Assembly: GCA_019636245.1 (NCBI GenBank) | Contig: JAHBXX010000019.1 | Span: forward strand, 17,435-81,434 | Direction of reading: 5' to 3' | Origin: Planctomycetota bacterium | GTDB lineage: Bacteria > Planctomycetota > UBA1135 > UBA2386 | Length of the DNA: 64,000 nucleotides | Shown: positions 16,834-24,294 of the stretch, one piece after another | How positions within the stretch are numbered: position 1 is the stretch's first letter | How the letters are laid out: each line of letters begins with the position of its first letter | The notes under the pieces: model-generated | Databases searched by the model: none | What the model was told of the DNA's origin: nothing | Seen by the model: the letters and a program-made list of their open reading frames with translations, nothing else | Position numbers and translations under genes: made by a program

Positions 16834-18405
16834 ATGCCGCACGACGTCGAGACCGAGTTCAGGTTCCGCGGCGCGCCCGACCTCGAAGTCGCCGCCATCG
16901 ACGGAGCCCTCGCGACCGCCGGCTACCGCGACGCGGCAGCCGCGGACCATCGCTTCGTCGACACCTACCTCGACGACGGCGAGGGTTCGCTGCAGCAGGC
17001 CGGGCTCGGGCTGCGCCTGCGGGCCTCCGGCAGCGGCCAGGAACTCGCCTGCAAGGCGCGCCGCGAGACCGAGGGCGGCCGCTGCGTGCGCGACGAGTGG
17101 ACGGCGTCCTGGCCGACGACCCTGGCGCCGCGCACCGCGGCGGAGCTGCCCGACGAGCTGCGCGATCTCGTCGAGCCGTTCGTGCTCGACCGGCCCCTGC
17201 TCGCCACCCTGCGGCTGTCGATCCGGCGCGACAGCCGCGTGCTGCCCGGCGAAGACGGCGCGCTCGGCGAACTGGCCATCGATCGCGTCGAGGCCGAGGC
17301 CGCGGGCCGGAAGGCGGCCTTCCTCGAGGTCGAACTGGAGGTGCTCGAGGACCTGCCGGGCTGCGAGCGGCTGGCGGCGCGCCTCGCCGGCCTCCTGCCC
17401 CTGCAGCCCGCCCAGGACGACAAGCCGAGCCATGCGGGTGCCCTGCTGGGACTGCAGCGACCGCCGCTGCCGGCAGCGACGCTCGCCATGACGATGCCCA
17501 TCGGCGCGGCGCTGGCGGCGATCGCCGCGCCGCACCTGCAAGCGCTGCAGCAGGCCGAGGTCGGCGTGCGGCAGGACCGTGATCCCGGCCACCTGCACGC
17601 GATGCGCGTCGCCATCCGCCGTCTGCGCGAGCTGGTGCGCAGCTGCCGCGACCTCTGGCCTGCCGCCGACAGCAGGTGGCTGCTCGACGTGCTCGGCGAA
17701 GCCGGGCGGAGGCTCGGGGCCTTGCGCGACCTCGACGTGCTGCTCGCCGACCTGCCCGCGGGCATCGCCAAGCTGCCGCCCGGCCTGCTGCCCGCGGGCA
17801 AGGCGCTGCTCGACTGGGTGCGCGACCGGCGCCAGGAGGCGAAGCAGCTCGCCCTCGGCTGGCTGCGCGCGGCGACCCGCCTCGCCGACCAGCGGCGGCT
17901 GCACGCGATGCTGGTCGCCGGCCCCGCCGGCAGCGCGGCCGCCGAACCGCTGGCGACGGCGCTGGCGCCCCGGCTGCGACGGGCCAGCCGCCGGGTGGCC
18001 AAGCTGGCGCAGGCGATCCCTGACGACCTGCCGCTGGCCCCGTTGCACGAACTGCGGATCCGCTGCAAGCGGCTGCGCTACCTGGCCGAGGCGTTCGCCG
18101 ACCTGCCCGGCCTCGAGTGCGGCAAGTCGCTCGCCGCGGTGACCGGCCTGCAGCAGGCGCTCGGCGAGGTCTGCGACCACGAGACCGCCGCCAGCACCCT
18201 GCTCGGCTGGGTGCCGGGGGCTGCGGCGACGCTCGCCGAGGGCCTGCAGGTCGCCGCCGCCCTCGGTGCGCTCGCGACCGGCGCGAGCACCGCGGCCGGC
18301 AAGGCCCGCAAGCGAGCCCGGCGGCAACTCGCCCGCGTCGACCGGCCCAAGGTCTACCGGCGCTTCGAGGCCGGCCTGGCTCCGGACGCCAATTTGGCAC
18401 CATAA
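16834..18405 (+). CDS. CYTH-CHAD domain protein (polyphosphate-associated; possible triphosphatase)
   Basis: 523 residues. The N-terminal CYTH (triphosphate tunnel) domain is at 1-205; its ExExK signature appears as ETEFR (Glu6, Glu8, Arg10), an Arg for the usual Lys. The C-terminal CHAD helical domain is at about 225-510, with conserved His/Arg/Lys surfaces such as HLHAMRVAIRRLRELVRSC and LHELRIRCKRLRYLAEAF. CHAD domains bind polyphosphate; CYTH domains hydrolyse triphosphate compounds or short-chain polyphosphate. It follows the Ppx/GppA gene by 24 bp and is probably in one operon with it. The TAA stop lies between two near-palindromic sites upstream of hsp20. Confidence 0.92.
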   Translation: MPHDVETEFRFRGAPDLEVAAIDGALATAGYRDAAAADHRFVDTYLDDGEGSLQQAGLGLRLRASGSGQELACKARRETEGGRCVRDEWTASWPTTLAPRTAAELPDELRDLVEPFVLDRPLLATLRLSIRRDSRVLPGEDGALGELAIDRVEAEAAGRKAAFLEVELEVLEDLPGCERLAARLAGLLPLQPAQDDKPSHAGALLGLQRPPLPAATLAMTMPIGAALAAIAAPHLQALQQAEVGVRQDRDPGHLHAMRVAIRRLRELVRSCRDLWPAADSRWLLDVLGEAGRRLGALRDLDVLLADLPAGIAKLPPGLLPAGKALLDWVRDRRQEAKQLALGWLRAATRLADQRRLHAMLVAGPAGSAAAEPLATALAPRLRRASRRVAKLAQAIPDDLPLAPLHELRIRCKRLRYLAEAFADLPGLECGKSLAAVTGLQQALGEVCDHETAASTLLGWVPGAAATLAEGLQVAAALGALATGASTAAGKARKRARRQLARVDRPKVYRRFEAGLAPDANLAP

Positions 18406-18418
18406 CGCCAATCTGGCA
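18387..18418. repeat. Tandem near-palindromic 13-mers upstream of hsp20
   Basis: CGCCAATTTGGCA at 18387-18399 and CGCCAATCTGGCA at 18406-18418 are direct repeats with one mismatch and a 19-bp period. Each contains an inverted repeat: GCCAA-T-TTGGC in the first, GCCA and TGGC arms in the second. The first overlaps the last codons of the CYTH-CHAD gene and the second lies in the leader region of hsp20. Two-turn spacing suggests cooperative binding of a dimeric regulator. This is not the CIRCE sequence bound by HrcA. Confidence 0.45.
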
Positions 18419-18470
18419 TCGAAGGCGTCCCAGCCCAGGGTTGGACCTTCCTCTCAGGTGCTTTTCGCAG

Positions 18471-18497
18471 CTTGCCTTATGGCGCTCATGCCATGTT
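18471..18497 (+). promoter_or_regulatory. Possible heat-shock-type promoter of hsp20
   Basis: CTTGCC (18471-18476) and GCCATGTT (18490-18497), separated by 13 bp, loosely resemble the sigma-32 pattern CTTGAA-N13-17-CCCCATNT. A leader of about 55 bases would carry the strong SD of hsp20. The match is partial, so this is a suggestion only. Confidence 0.3.
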
Positions 18498-18560
18498 GCC
18501 ACGATCGGCACATCGCTTGCCTCCTCCCGGCCGTCCAAGCCCAACCGAGGAGAAAGCGCC

Positions 18561-19010
18561 ATGTCGAAGACCAGCACCAACCCGTCCCTGACCCCTCTGC
18601 TCCGCGATCCGTTCCAGAGCCTGTTCGGCCGCCTGTTCGGCGACGCGATGCAGGAGTTCTACGGCACCACGCCGGAGAGCAACCCGGCCCCGCGCACGAA
18701 CATCAGCGAGAGCGACGCCGCCTACGAGCTGGCGTTCGAACTGCCCGGCCTGGAGGAGAAGGACATCCAGGTGCACGTGCAGGACCACGTGCTGACCGTG
18801 ACCGCCGAGCGCAAGGACGAGCGCGAGACGGAAGGCAAGCGGTGGCACCGGATCGAGCACCGCTACGGCCAGTTCTCGCGCACGATCTCGCTGCCGCAGG
18901 ATGCATCGGCGAACGGCGTCGAGGCGGTCTACAAGCAGGGCGTGCTCACCGTGCACGTGCCGAAGCAGCCGGAGTCGCGGCCGACCCGGATCCAGGTCAA
19001 GGCGAACTGA
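18561..19010 (+). CDS. Small heat-shock protein, Hsp20/alpha-crystallin family
   Basis: ATP-independent holdase chaperone of 149 residues. The alpha-crystallin domain spans about residues 45-148, with the typical ELPGLEEKDIQVHVQDHVL strand region, an R-x-F-like segment (YGQFSRTISLP) and the closing GVLTVHVPK motif. The N-terminal arm (PLLRDPFQSLFGRLFGD) is hydrophobic, as expected for oligomer assembly. It has a strong Shine-Dalgarno sequence (GAGGAGA, 8 nt before ATG), unusual in this window. The 155-bp upstream region is relatively AT-rich and holds tandem near-palindromes and a possible heat-shock promoter. Monocistronic. Confidence 0.96.
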   Translation: MSKTSTNPSLTPLLRDPFQSLFGRLFGDAMQEFYGTTPESNPAPRTNISESDAAYELAFELPGLEEKDIQVHVQDHVLTVTAERKDERETEGKRWHRIEHRYGQFSRTISLPQDASANGVEAVYKQGVLTVHVPKQPESRPTRIQVKAN

Positions 19011-19096
19011 ACGGCGCGCCGCGACGGCCGGCACACCCGCGGTCCGCCGCCGCGCCCGGCTCGCCCCCGGCCGTCGCGCGGCGCCCTGCCGCCGCG

Positions 19097-19102
19097 TAGG
19101 CT
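19097..19102 (+). promoter_or_regulatory. Candidate -10 element (TAGGCT) of dtd
   Basis: GCGTAGGCT ends 6 nt before GTG 19109. This implies transcription starting at or within a base or two of the start codon. No SD is present. Confidence 0.4.
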
Positions 19103-19108
19103 CGCCCC

Positions 19109-19594
19109 GTGATCACCGTCGTGCAGCGGGTCGCCTGGGCCCGGGTCTCGGTCGCCGGCGAAGCGGTCGGCGCGATCGACCGCGGGCTCTTGCTGCTGGT
19201 CGGCGTCGAACGCGGCGACGGCCCGGCGGACGCCGACGCCACGGCGCGCAAGGTCGCGGCGCTGCGGCTGTTCCCCGACCGCACGCCGATGGACCGCTCG
19301 GTCGTCGACGTCGGCGGCGGCTGCTTGGTCGTGAGCCAGTTCACGCTGGCCGCCGAACTGCGGCACGGCAACCGCCCCGACTTCACCGCCGCCGCCGAGC
19401 CCGCCGTCGCCGCACCGCTCTACGAGCGCGTGGCCGGCCAGCTCGCCGCCACCGGCCTCGTGGTCGCGACCGGCCGCTTCGGCGCGGCGATGCAGGTCGA
19501 GCTCGCGAACGACGGCCCGGTCACGGTGGTGCTGACCGTGCGCGACGGCAAGGTCGTGCCCCGCCCGGAACCCGCGGCCGGCCCCGGCGACTGA
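19109..19594 (+). CDS. dtd: D-aminoacyl-tRNA deacylase (Dtd)
   Basis: Hydrolyses D-amino acids, and glycine mischarged on tRNA-Ala, from tRNA. 161 residues with a GTG start giving MITVVQRVAWARVSV, the family N-terminus. Active-site motifs are SQFTL (76-80) and the Gly-cisPro motif NDGPVT (134-139). The C-terminal 15 residues are a Pro/Ala/Gly-rich extension beyond the usual 145-150 residue length. TAGGCT 6 nt upstream supports the GTG. It is followed 57 bp later by an ATP-grasp gene on the same strand. Confidence 0.95.
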   Translation: MITVVQRVAWARVSVAGEAVGAIDRGLLLLVGVERGDGPADADATARKVAALRLFPDRTPMDRSVVDVGGGCLVVSQFTLAAELRHGNRPDFTAAAEPAVAAPLYERVAGQLAATGLVVATGRFGAAMQVELANDGPVTVVLTVRDGKVVPRPEPAAGPGD

Positions 19595-19651
19595 GGCGGG
19601 GCAACCGCTGCCTCGCCGGCGTCCAGCTTGGTCGGCGCCGGGCGACCGGGC

Positions 19652-20884
19652 ATGATCGGTGGCGCCGTGCACATCCTCTTTCTGGCCCCCGACACGCACG
19701 TCTACAACCACGGCTTCCTCGGGGCGCTGAAGGCGCTCGGCGCCAAGGTGTCCGGCCTCGGCATGGTCGGCCGCGACAAGCTGACGCCGGCCGCCGCGCG
19801 CCTGCTCGACGGCTACCGCGGCTGCGACCGCATGCTCGAGCACGAGGCCGTCACCAAGGCCGCGCGCGAACTGGCGACGCCGGCGTTCGATCGCATCGAG
19901 ACGATCGACGAGCCGCTGGTCGAGGTGGCCGCCGCGCTGCGCGGCACCTTCGGCGTGCCCGGGCTGCCGCTGGCGACGGCGCGGCTGTGCCGGAACAAGG
20001 TGGCGATGAAGGAGTTCCTGCGCGAGCACGAGATCCCGTGCGCGCAGTCGGGCGCGGTGACCAGCGCCAAGGACGCCAGCGCCTTCGCCGAGCGCTGGGG
20101 CTACCCGGTGATCCTGAAGCCCATCGCCGGCTTCGGCTCGCTGCGCACCTTCCGCTGCGCGACGGCCGTCGAACTCGAGGCCGCGCTGCAGCAGTTGAAG
20201 CCATCGAGCCAGCAGCCGGTGGCCATCGAGGAGTTCATCGAGGGCCACGAGGGCTTCTTCGACAGCATGTGCGACGGCGACGGGGTGCGGCACGAGTTCG
20301 CGGCGCACTACTACCCCGGGTGCCTGGAGGCGACGCAGCACCGCTGGATCTCGCCGCAGATCGCCGTCACCAACCGGATCGAGCAGGGCGGCTACGAGGA
20401 ATTGCGGGGGCTGCACCGGCGCGTCGTCGACGCCCTCGGCATCCGCAACGCCGCCACCCACATGGAGTGGTTCTTCGGCCCCAAAGGGCTGAAGTTCAGC
20501 GAGATCGGCGCCCGCCCCGCGGGGGAGAAGATCTGGGACATGTACCGGGTCGCCAACGAGTTCGACGTCTACCGCGAATGGGCGCTGGCGATCCTCGGGC
20601 GGCCGTCGCAGCAGCGCCCGAGCCGCCGCTACGCCGCCGGCTCGATCCAGATCCGCCCCGATCGCGACGGTCGCATCGTCGGCCACCGCGGCCTCGAGGC
20701 GGCGCTGCGGCGCTGCGGCGAGTGGATCTACGAACAGTCGATCCCGGCGCCGGGCACGCCCACCAAGGCGCTGGAGCGCGGCTGGCTGGTCAACACCTGG
20801 TTCCGCCTGCGCCACCCCGACTACGACACGCTGCGCGAACTGATGGACTTCCTCGGCGAGACGGTCAAGGCCGACGCGCGCTGA
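19652..20884 (+). CDS. ATP-grasp family ligase, substrate unknown
   Basis: About 410 residues. The N-terminal pre-ATP-grasp domain (HILFLAPDTHVYNHGFLGALKALGAKV) is followed by the ATP-binding subdomains: NKVAMKEFLREHEIPCAQS, the lysine-bearing WGYPVILKPIAGFGS (about 149-163) and VAIEEFIEGHEGF. Metal-binding residues are in HMEWFFGPKGLKFSEIGARPAGEK. The arrangement matches carboxylate-amine/thiol ligases of the BL00235/carnosine-synthase-like group. The product could be a peptide-like or nucleotide-linked compound; no biosynthetic partner is adjacent. ATG 19652 was chosen; GTG 19667 and TTG 19628 are alternatives in the same frame. Converges with the TPR-zincin gene. Confidence 0.85.
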   Translation: MIGGAVHILFLAPDTHVYNHGFLGALKALGAKVSGLGMVGRDKLTPAAARLLDGYRGCDRMLEHEAVTKAARELATPAFDRIETIDEPLVEVAAALRGTFGVPGLPLATARLCRNKVAMKEFLREHEIPCAQSGAVTSAKDASAFAERWGYPVILKPIAGFGSLRTFRCATAVELEAALQQLKPSSQQPVAIEEFIEGHEGFFDSMCDGDGVRHEFAAHYYPGCLEATQHRWISPQIAVTNRIEQGGYEELRGLHRRVVDALGIRNAATHMEWFFGPKGLKFSEIGARPAGEKIWDMYRVANEFDVYREWALAILGRPSQQRPSRRYAAGSIQIRPDRDGRIVGHRGLEAALRRCGEWIYEQSIPAPGTPTKALERGWLVNTWFRLRHPDYDTLRELMDFLGETVKADAR

Positions 20885-20899
20885 CGACGCCGCGCCCGC

Positions 20900-21757
20900 T
20901 CAGGCCAGGCCGAGGTCGTCCATGTCCTCCTCCTCGAAGCCGAGGTAGTGGGCGAGTTCGTGCCACAGGGTGACGCGGATCTGCTCGACGAGGTCGTCCC
21001 GGTCCTGGGCGGCGCGCTCGAGGTTGCGCTGGAACAGGTAGATCGTGTTCGGGCGGGTGTGCGTCAGGTCGAGGTCGCCGGTGTCGGGCAACGGCACGCC
21101 GTCGAACAGACCGAGGATGTCCGGGCCGACGGCGTCGCGGTCCTCGCCGGATGCCAGCGAGGCATCGGGCAGGTCCTGCACCACCACGGGCACCCGGTCG
21201 AGGCCCTGGCGGAACTGGCGCGGCAGCCGCCGCGCCGCCTTGCGCACCTCGCGGTCGAACTCGGCCCGCGGCATGCGCACCGGCACGCGGAACCGGTCTG
21301 GCGCCACCGCGGCCGCCGCCACGAAGCATGCCTCGGCCTCGTCGAGGCGGCCGAGGTGCTCGAGCACCGCGCCGTGCACGGCGTGCGCGTCGGCGAGCGC
21401 GTCGGACAGTTCGCGCGCGGCGCGGGCGGCCACCTCGGCGGCGTCGAAGCGCCACTGCAGGAACAGCGCCATCGCCAGCCAGCAGCGCGACGCGGCGCAG
21501 TCGGGATCCTGGTCGAGCACGGCCCGGAAGTGCGCCTCGGCCTCGGCGGGGCGGCCGAGCGCGAGGCAGGCGTCGCCGCGCAGGTAGGTCAGGTCGAGGC
21601 GGTTGCCGTCGCCGGCCGCGAGCGCGGACTCGATCGCCGCCAGCGCCTCCTCGAGGCGATCCTCGTCGAGCATCGCCTCGATGCGCTGCACCACCGGATC
21701 GTGCCCCGGCTTGCCGTCGACGTCGGGGGGCACGATGCCGTCAGGTTCGAGTTCCAT
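20900..21757 (-). CDS. TPR protein with C-terminal zincin-like metallopeptidase domain
   Basis: 285 residues from ATG 21757. Residues 20-150 contain three to four TPR-like helical hairpins (LDLTYLRGDACLALGRPAEA; DCAASRCWLAMALFLQWRFD; ADAHAVHGAVLEHLGRLDEA). The C-terminal domain carries LWHELAHYLGFEEEDMDDLGL, the HExxH-x-x-G/x-EDM signature of the small zincin_1 (PF06262) family. It also has the family segment DILGLFDGVPL and the strand TRPNTIYLFQRNLE. The zinc-binding His residues and catalytic Glu are intact. Proteins with this domain are usually short and cytosolic; the TPR fusion may recruit a substrate. An upstream ATG at 21877 adds a GC-rich non-conserved stretch. Confidence 0.85.
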   Translation of the reverse strand: MELEPDGIVPPDVDGKPGHDPVVQRIEAMLDEDRLEEALAAIESALAAGDGNRLDLTYLRGDACLALGRPAEAEAHFRAVLDQDPDCAASRCWLAMALFLQWRFDAAEVAARAARELSDALADAHAVHGAVLEHLGRLDEAEACFVAAAAVAPDRFRVPVRMPRAEFDREVRKAARRLPRQFRQGLDRVPVVVQDLPDASLASGEDRDAVGPDILGLFDGVPLPDTGDLDLTHTRPNTIYLFQRNLERAAQDRDDLVEQIRVTLWHELAHYLGFEEEDMDDLGLA

Positions 21758-21933
21758 GCGCCGCCTCCCATACCGCAGCGGCCCCATCGCGCGCGAGTCC
21801 CGGCCGGCCGGCGGCCATGGCCGGGCGGCGCCGGCCCGACCTTCGGCGCCGGCCCCGGCGGTGGGCGAAGTGCCCACTTGCGGGGGGCGGCACGAACGGA
21901 TCCGCTTCGGGAGTCGTTCGCCGAGCCGCCGCC

Positions 21934-22377
21934 ATGATCCAGATCCGCCGCATCGTCTGCCCGACCGACTTCTCCCCCACCGCGGCCCGCGCCGTGGACT
22001 ACGCCGCCGAAATGGCGCGTTCCTTCGACGCCGAACTGACGCTGCTGCACGTGATCCCGGAGATGACCTACCCGCTGCGCAGCTTCGGCATGGCGACGGC
22101 GTTCCCGCACCTGCGGGAGGAGCTGCACCAGCGTGCCGACGACGCGCTGCAGCAGATCAAGGCGCAGCTCGGCGCGAACACGAAGGTCAGCACGCTGCTG
22201 CGCGACGGCGACGCCCATGCGCAGGTGTTGGAGTGCGCCAAGAGCCTCGGCGCGGATCTGATCGTCATGGGCACCCATGGGCACACGGGGCTGCGGCATG
22301 CCCTGCTCGGGAGTACGGCGGAGAAGGTGGTGCGGCTGTCGGAGTGCCCGGTGCTGACGGTGCGGGCGAGCAAGTGA
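21934..22377 (+). CDS. Universal stress protein (UspA family)
   Basis: A 147-residue Usp domain starting MIQIRRIVCPTDFSPTAARA, with the ATP-binding signature GTHGHTGLRHALLGSTAEKV and closing strand CPVLTV. It diverges from the zincin gene and converges with the two-component genes. Usp genes are frequent members of FixK/ANR-type low-oxygen regulons. Its position beside a FixL-like kinase and cbb3 genes fits such a role, but no FNR-type box was seen upstream. Confidence 0.94.
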   Translation: MIQIRRIVCPTDFSPTAARAVDYAAEMARSFDAELTLLHVIPEMTYPLRSFGMATAFPHLREELHQRADDALQQIKAQLGANTKVSTLLRDGDAHAQVLECAKSLGADLIVMGTHGHTGLRHALLGSTAEKVVRLSECPVLTVRASK

Positions 22378-22398
22378 TCGGGCCCACCGGCGGCGCCC

Positions 22399-23064
22399 TC
22401 ACACGTTCAACAACCCCTCGCGGATCGCCAGCCGCGCCAGCTCCGCGGCGCTGTGGCAGTCGAGCTTGCGCTGCAGGTTCTCGCGGTGCTTCTTGACCGT
22501 CCCGAGCGACAGCCCGAGCAGCGCGGCGACCTCCTTGTTCGCCTTGCCGAGCGCCAGCAGCTGGAACACCTCGCGCTCGCGCGGCGTCAGCACGCCCAGC
22601 GTCGTCGAGTCGCCCGGAGTCGGCACCTCGCCGCGCACCGCGCGCGCCATGATGCCGCTGGCCACCTTCGGCGACAGGTACGAGTCCCCACGACGCACCG
22701 AATCGATCGCCAGCGCCAGCTCCTCGGGCTCGCTGTCCTTCGACAGGTAGCCGTCGGCGCCCGCCTGCAGCGCCTGCTGCACGAACCTGGTGCCCTCGTG
22801 CTGCGACGCCATCAGCACGCGCGTGTGCGGCGAGGCCTTCTTCAGCGGTCCCACCGAGTCGATGCCCGAGAGACCCGGCATGGTGATGTCGAGCACGACC
22901 ACGTCGGGCCTCAGCTTCTGCACCAGGTCGATGCCAGACCGCGCGTCGCCGGCGTCGCCGACGACCCGGAAGTGCGGATTGCGCTCGAGCAGCGACTTGA
23001 AGGCCGCCCGCACGATGGCTTGGTCGTCGATCAGGACGATGCTGGTCGTCTGCTTGTCGGTCAT
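22399..23064 (-). CDS. NarL/FixJ-type response regulator with LuxR helix-turn-helix
   Basis: 221 residues. The receiver domain (1-125) has acidic residues Asp13-Asp14 (LIDDQAI), the phospho-acceptor Asp59 (VVVLDITMPG) and the conserved Lys in YLSKDSEPEE. The LuxR-type DNA-binding domain (about 155-215) reads LTPREREVFQLLALGKANKEVA, then LGLSLGTVKKHRENLQRKL. Its start overlaps the stop of the upstream receiver-kinase gene by 4 bp (ATGA), so the two are translationally coupled. It is a plausible output regulator for the FixL-like kinase 1.2 kb away or for the coupled kinase; pairing is inference. Confidence 0.94.
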   Translation of the reverse strand: MTDKQTTSIVLIDDQAIVRAAFKSLLERNPHFRVVGDAGDARSGIDLVQKLRPDVVVLDITMPGLSGIDSVGPLKKASPHTRVLMASQHEGTRFVQQALQAGADGYLSKDSEPEELALAIDSVRRGDSYLSPKVASGIMARAVRGEVPTPGDSTTLGVLTPREREVFQLLALGKANKEVAALLGLSLGTVKKHRENLQRKLDCHSAAELARLAIREGLLNV

Positions 23065-24155
23065 GACTGTCCTCCTGGTTGCGACGGCGCCGTCTCGGCC
23101 GCCGGCAGGTCGATACGGAAGCAGGCGCCGGAGCCCGGTCGGTCCACCAGCGAGATCGTCCCGCCGTGCGACTCGACCACCTTGCGGCAGAAGGCCAGGC
23201 CGATGCCCGTCCCGTACTGTTTGGAACTGTGGAACGGCTTGAAGATTTCCTCCCGCAGGGCGGCGGGCACGCCCGGACCGTCGTCCTCCACCTCGACCAC
23301 CGCACGGTCGCCGGCGCGCCGGCAGCGGACCGCGACCCGGCCGCGCCCCTCACCGGCCTCGGCGGCGTTGCGCAGCAGGTTGGTCAGCACCTCGCCGAAC
23401 AGCTGCGGGTCGACGTTGGCGCGCACCCCCGGCTCGGCGGCGACCGACATCTCGAAGGCCGCGGCGACCGGCAGCGCCGCCGTCTCGCGCACGGCCGTCT
23501 CGACCAGCGCCACGAGGTCGGTCGGCTGCGGTTGCAGCCGCAACGGCTTGGCGAACGACAACGTCTGGCCGAGCATGCGCTCGATGCGGCTGAGGTTGCC
23601 GACGAACTCCTCGACCAGCACCCGGTCCTCGATGCCGAGCCGCTCGCCGACCGCTCGCAAGGCGTGGCGCAGACTGGTGATCGGCGTGCGGATCTCGTGG
23701 CTGAGCACGGCCGCCGACTCGCCGAGGCTGGCCAGGTTCTTCAGCAGCTGCATCTCGGTCTGCCGGGCCTGGTCCCGTTCCCGCAGCAGATGGACGTGCC
23801 GCAGGGCGCGGGCGACGACCTCCAGCAGCTTGTCCTTGGTCACCGGCTTGCTGATGTAGTCGAAGGCGCCACGGCGCACGGCCTCGGAGGCCGTCTCGAC
23901 GTTGGGCTCGCCGGTGATCAGCACCACCGGCTCCTGGCACTGCCGCACCTCGACGACCTCGCGCAGCACGTGCATGCCGTCGAACAGCGGCATGACGATG
24001 TCGGTGACCAGCAGCTCGAACTGCCCCGGCCACAGGTGGGACTCGACCTCCTGGAAGGAGCCGCCGCGCACGACGTGGTGGCCCTGCTGCTCCAGGAAGC
24101 GGGCCAGCGTCTGCAGCAACCGGGCTTCGTCGTCGATCAGGATGATGCGGGCCAT
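23061..24155 (-). CDS. Receiver-histidine kinase fusion (REC-HisKA-HATPase), no separate sensor domain
   Basis: 364 residues. The N-terminal receiver (1-120) has DDE at 8-10, Asp52 in LLVTDIVMP and the conserved Lys in DYISKPVTK. A short coiled linker leads to HisKA with phospho-acceptor His153 (VLSHEIRTPITSLRHALR). The HATPase domain has an N-box (LTNLLRNAAEAGEG), G1 (VEDDGPGVP) and G2 (YGTGIGLAFC). No membrane segment or PAS is present, so the input is probably phosphorylation of its own receiver. Start ATG 24155 begins MARIILIDDE. It is coupled to the downstream NarL-type regulator (4-bp overlap) and divergent from the FixL-like kinase. Confidence 0.92.
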   Translation of the reverse strand: MARIILIDDEARLLQTLARFLEQQGHHVVRGGSFQEVESHLWPGQFELLVTDIVMPLFDGMHVLREVVEVRQCQEPVVLITGEPNVETASEAVRRGAFDYISKPVTKDKLLEVVARALRHVHLLRERDQARQTEMQLLKNLASLGESAAVLSHEIRTPITSLRHALRAVGERLGIEDRVLVEEFVGNLSRIERMLGQTLSFAKPLRLQPQPTDLVALVETAVRETAALPVAAAFEMSVAAEPGVRANVDPQLFGEVLTNLLRNAAEAGEGRGRVAVRCRRAGDRAVVEVEDDGPGVPAALREEIFKPFHSSKQYGTGIGLAFCRKVVESHGGTISLVDRPGSGACFRIDLPAAETAPSQPGGQS

Positions 24156-24294
24156 GGGGGGAGGACTCGGGGCGACGGCGACTGCCACCGCATTCTGTTG
24201 CGCTGCGCCCGGGCGGCTTGCGGGTCGAAGTTCGTAGTCGCGCCGCGCCTTTTGCGTAGCCAAGCCGAGCGGCGGTCAGGGAACATGGCCCGCG

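Noticed and set aside
18406..18560. CIRCE (HrcA) operator for hsp20
   Set aside because: The TTAGCACTC-N9-GAGTGCTAA pattern is absent; the inverted repeats present are different.
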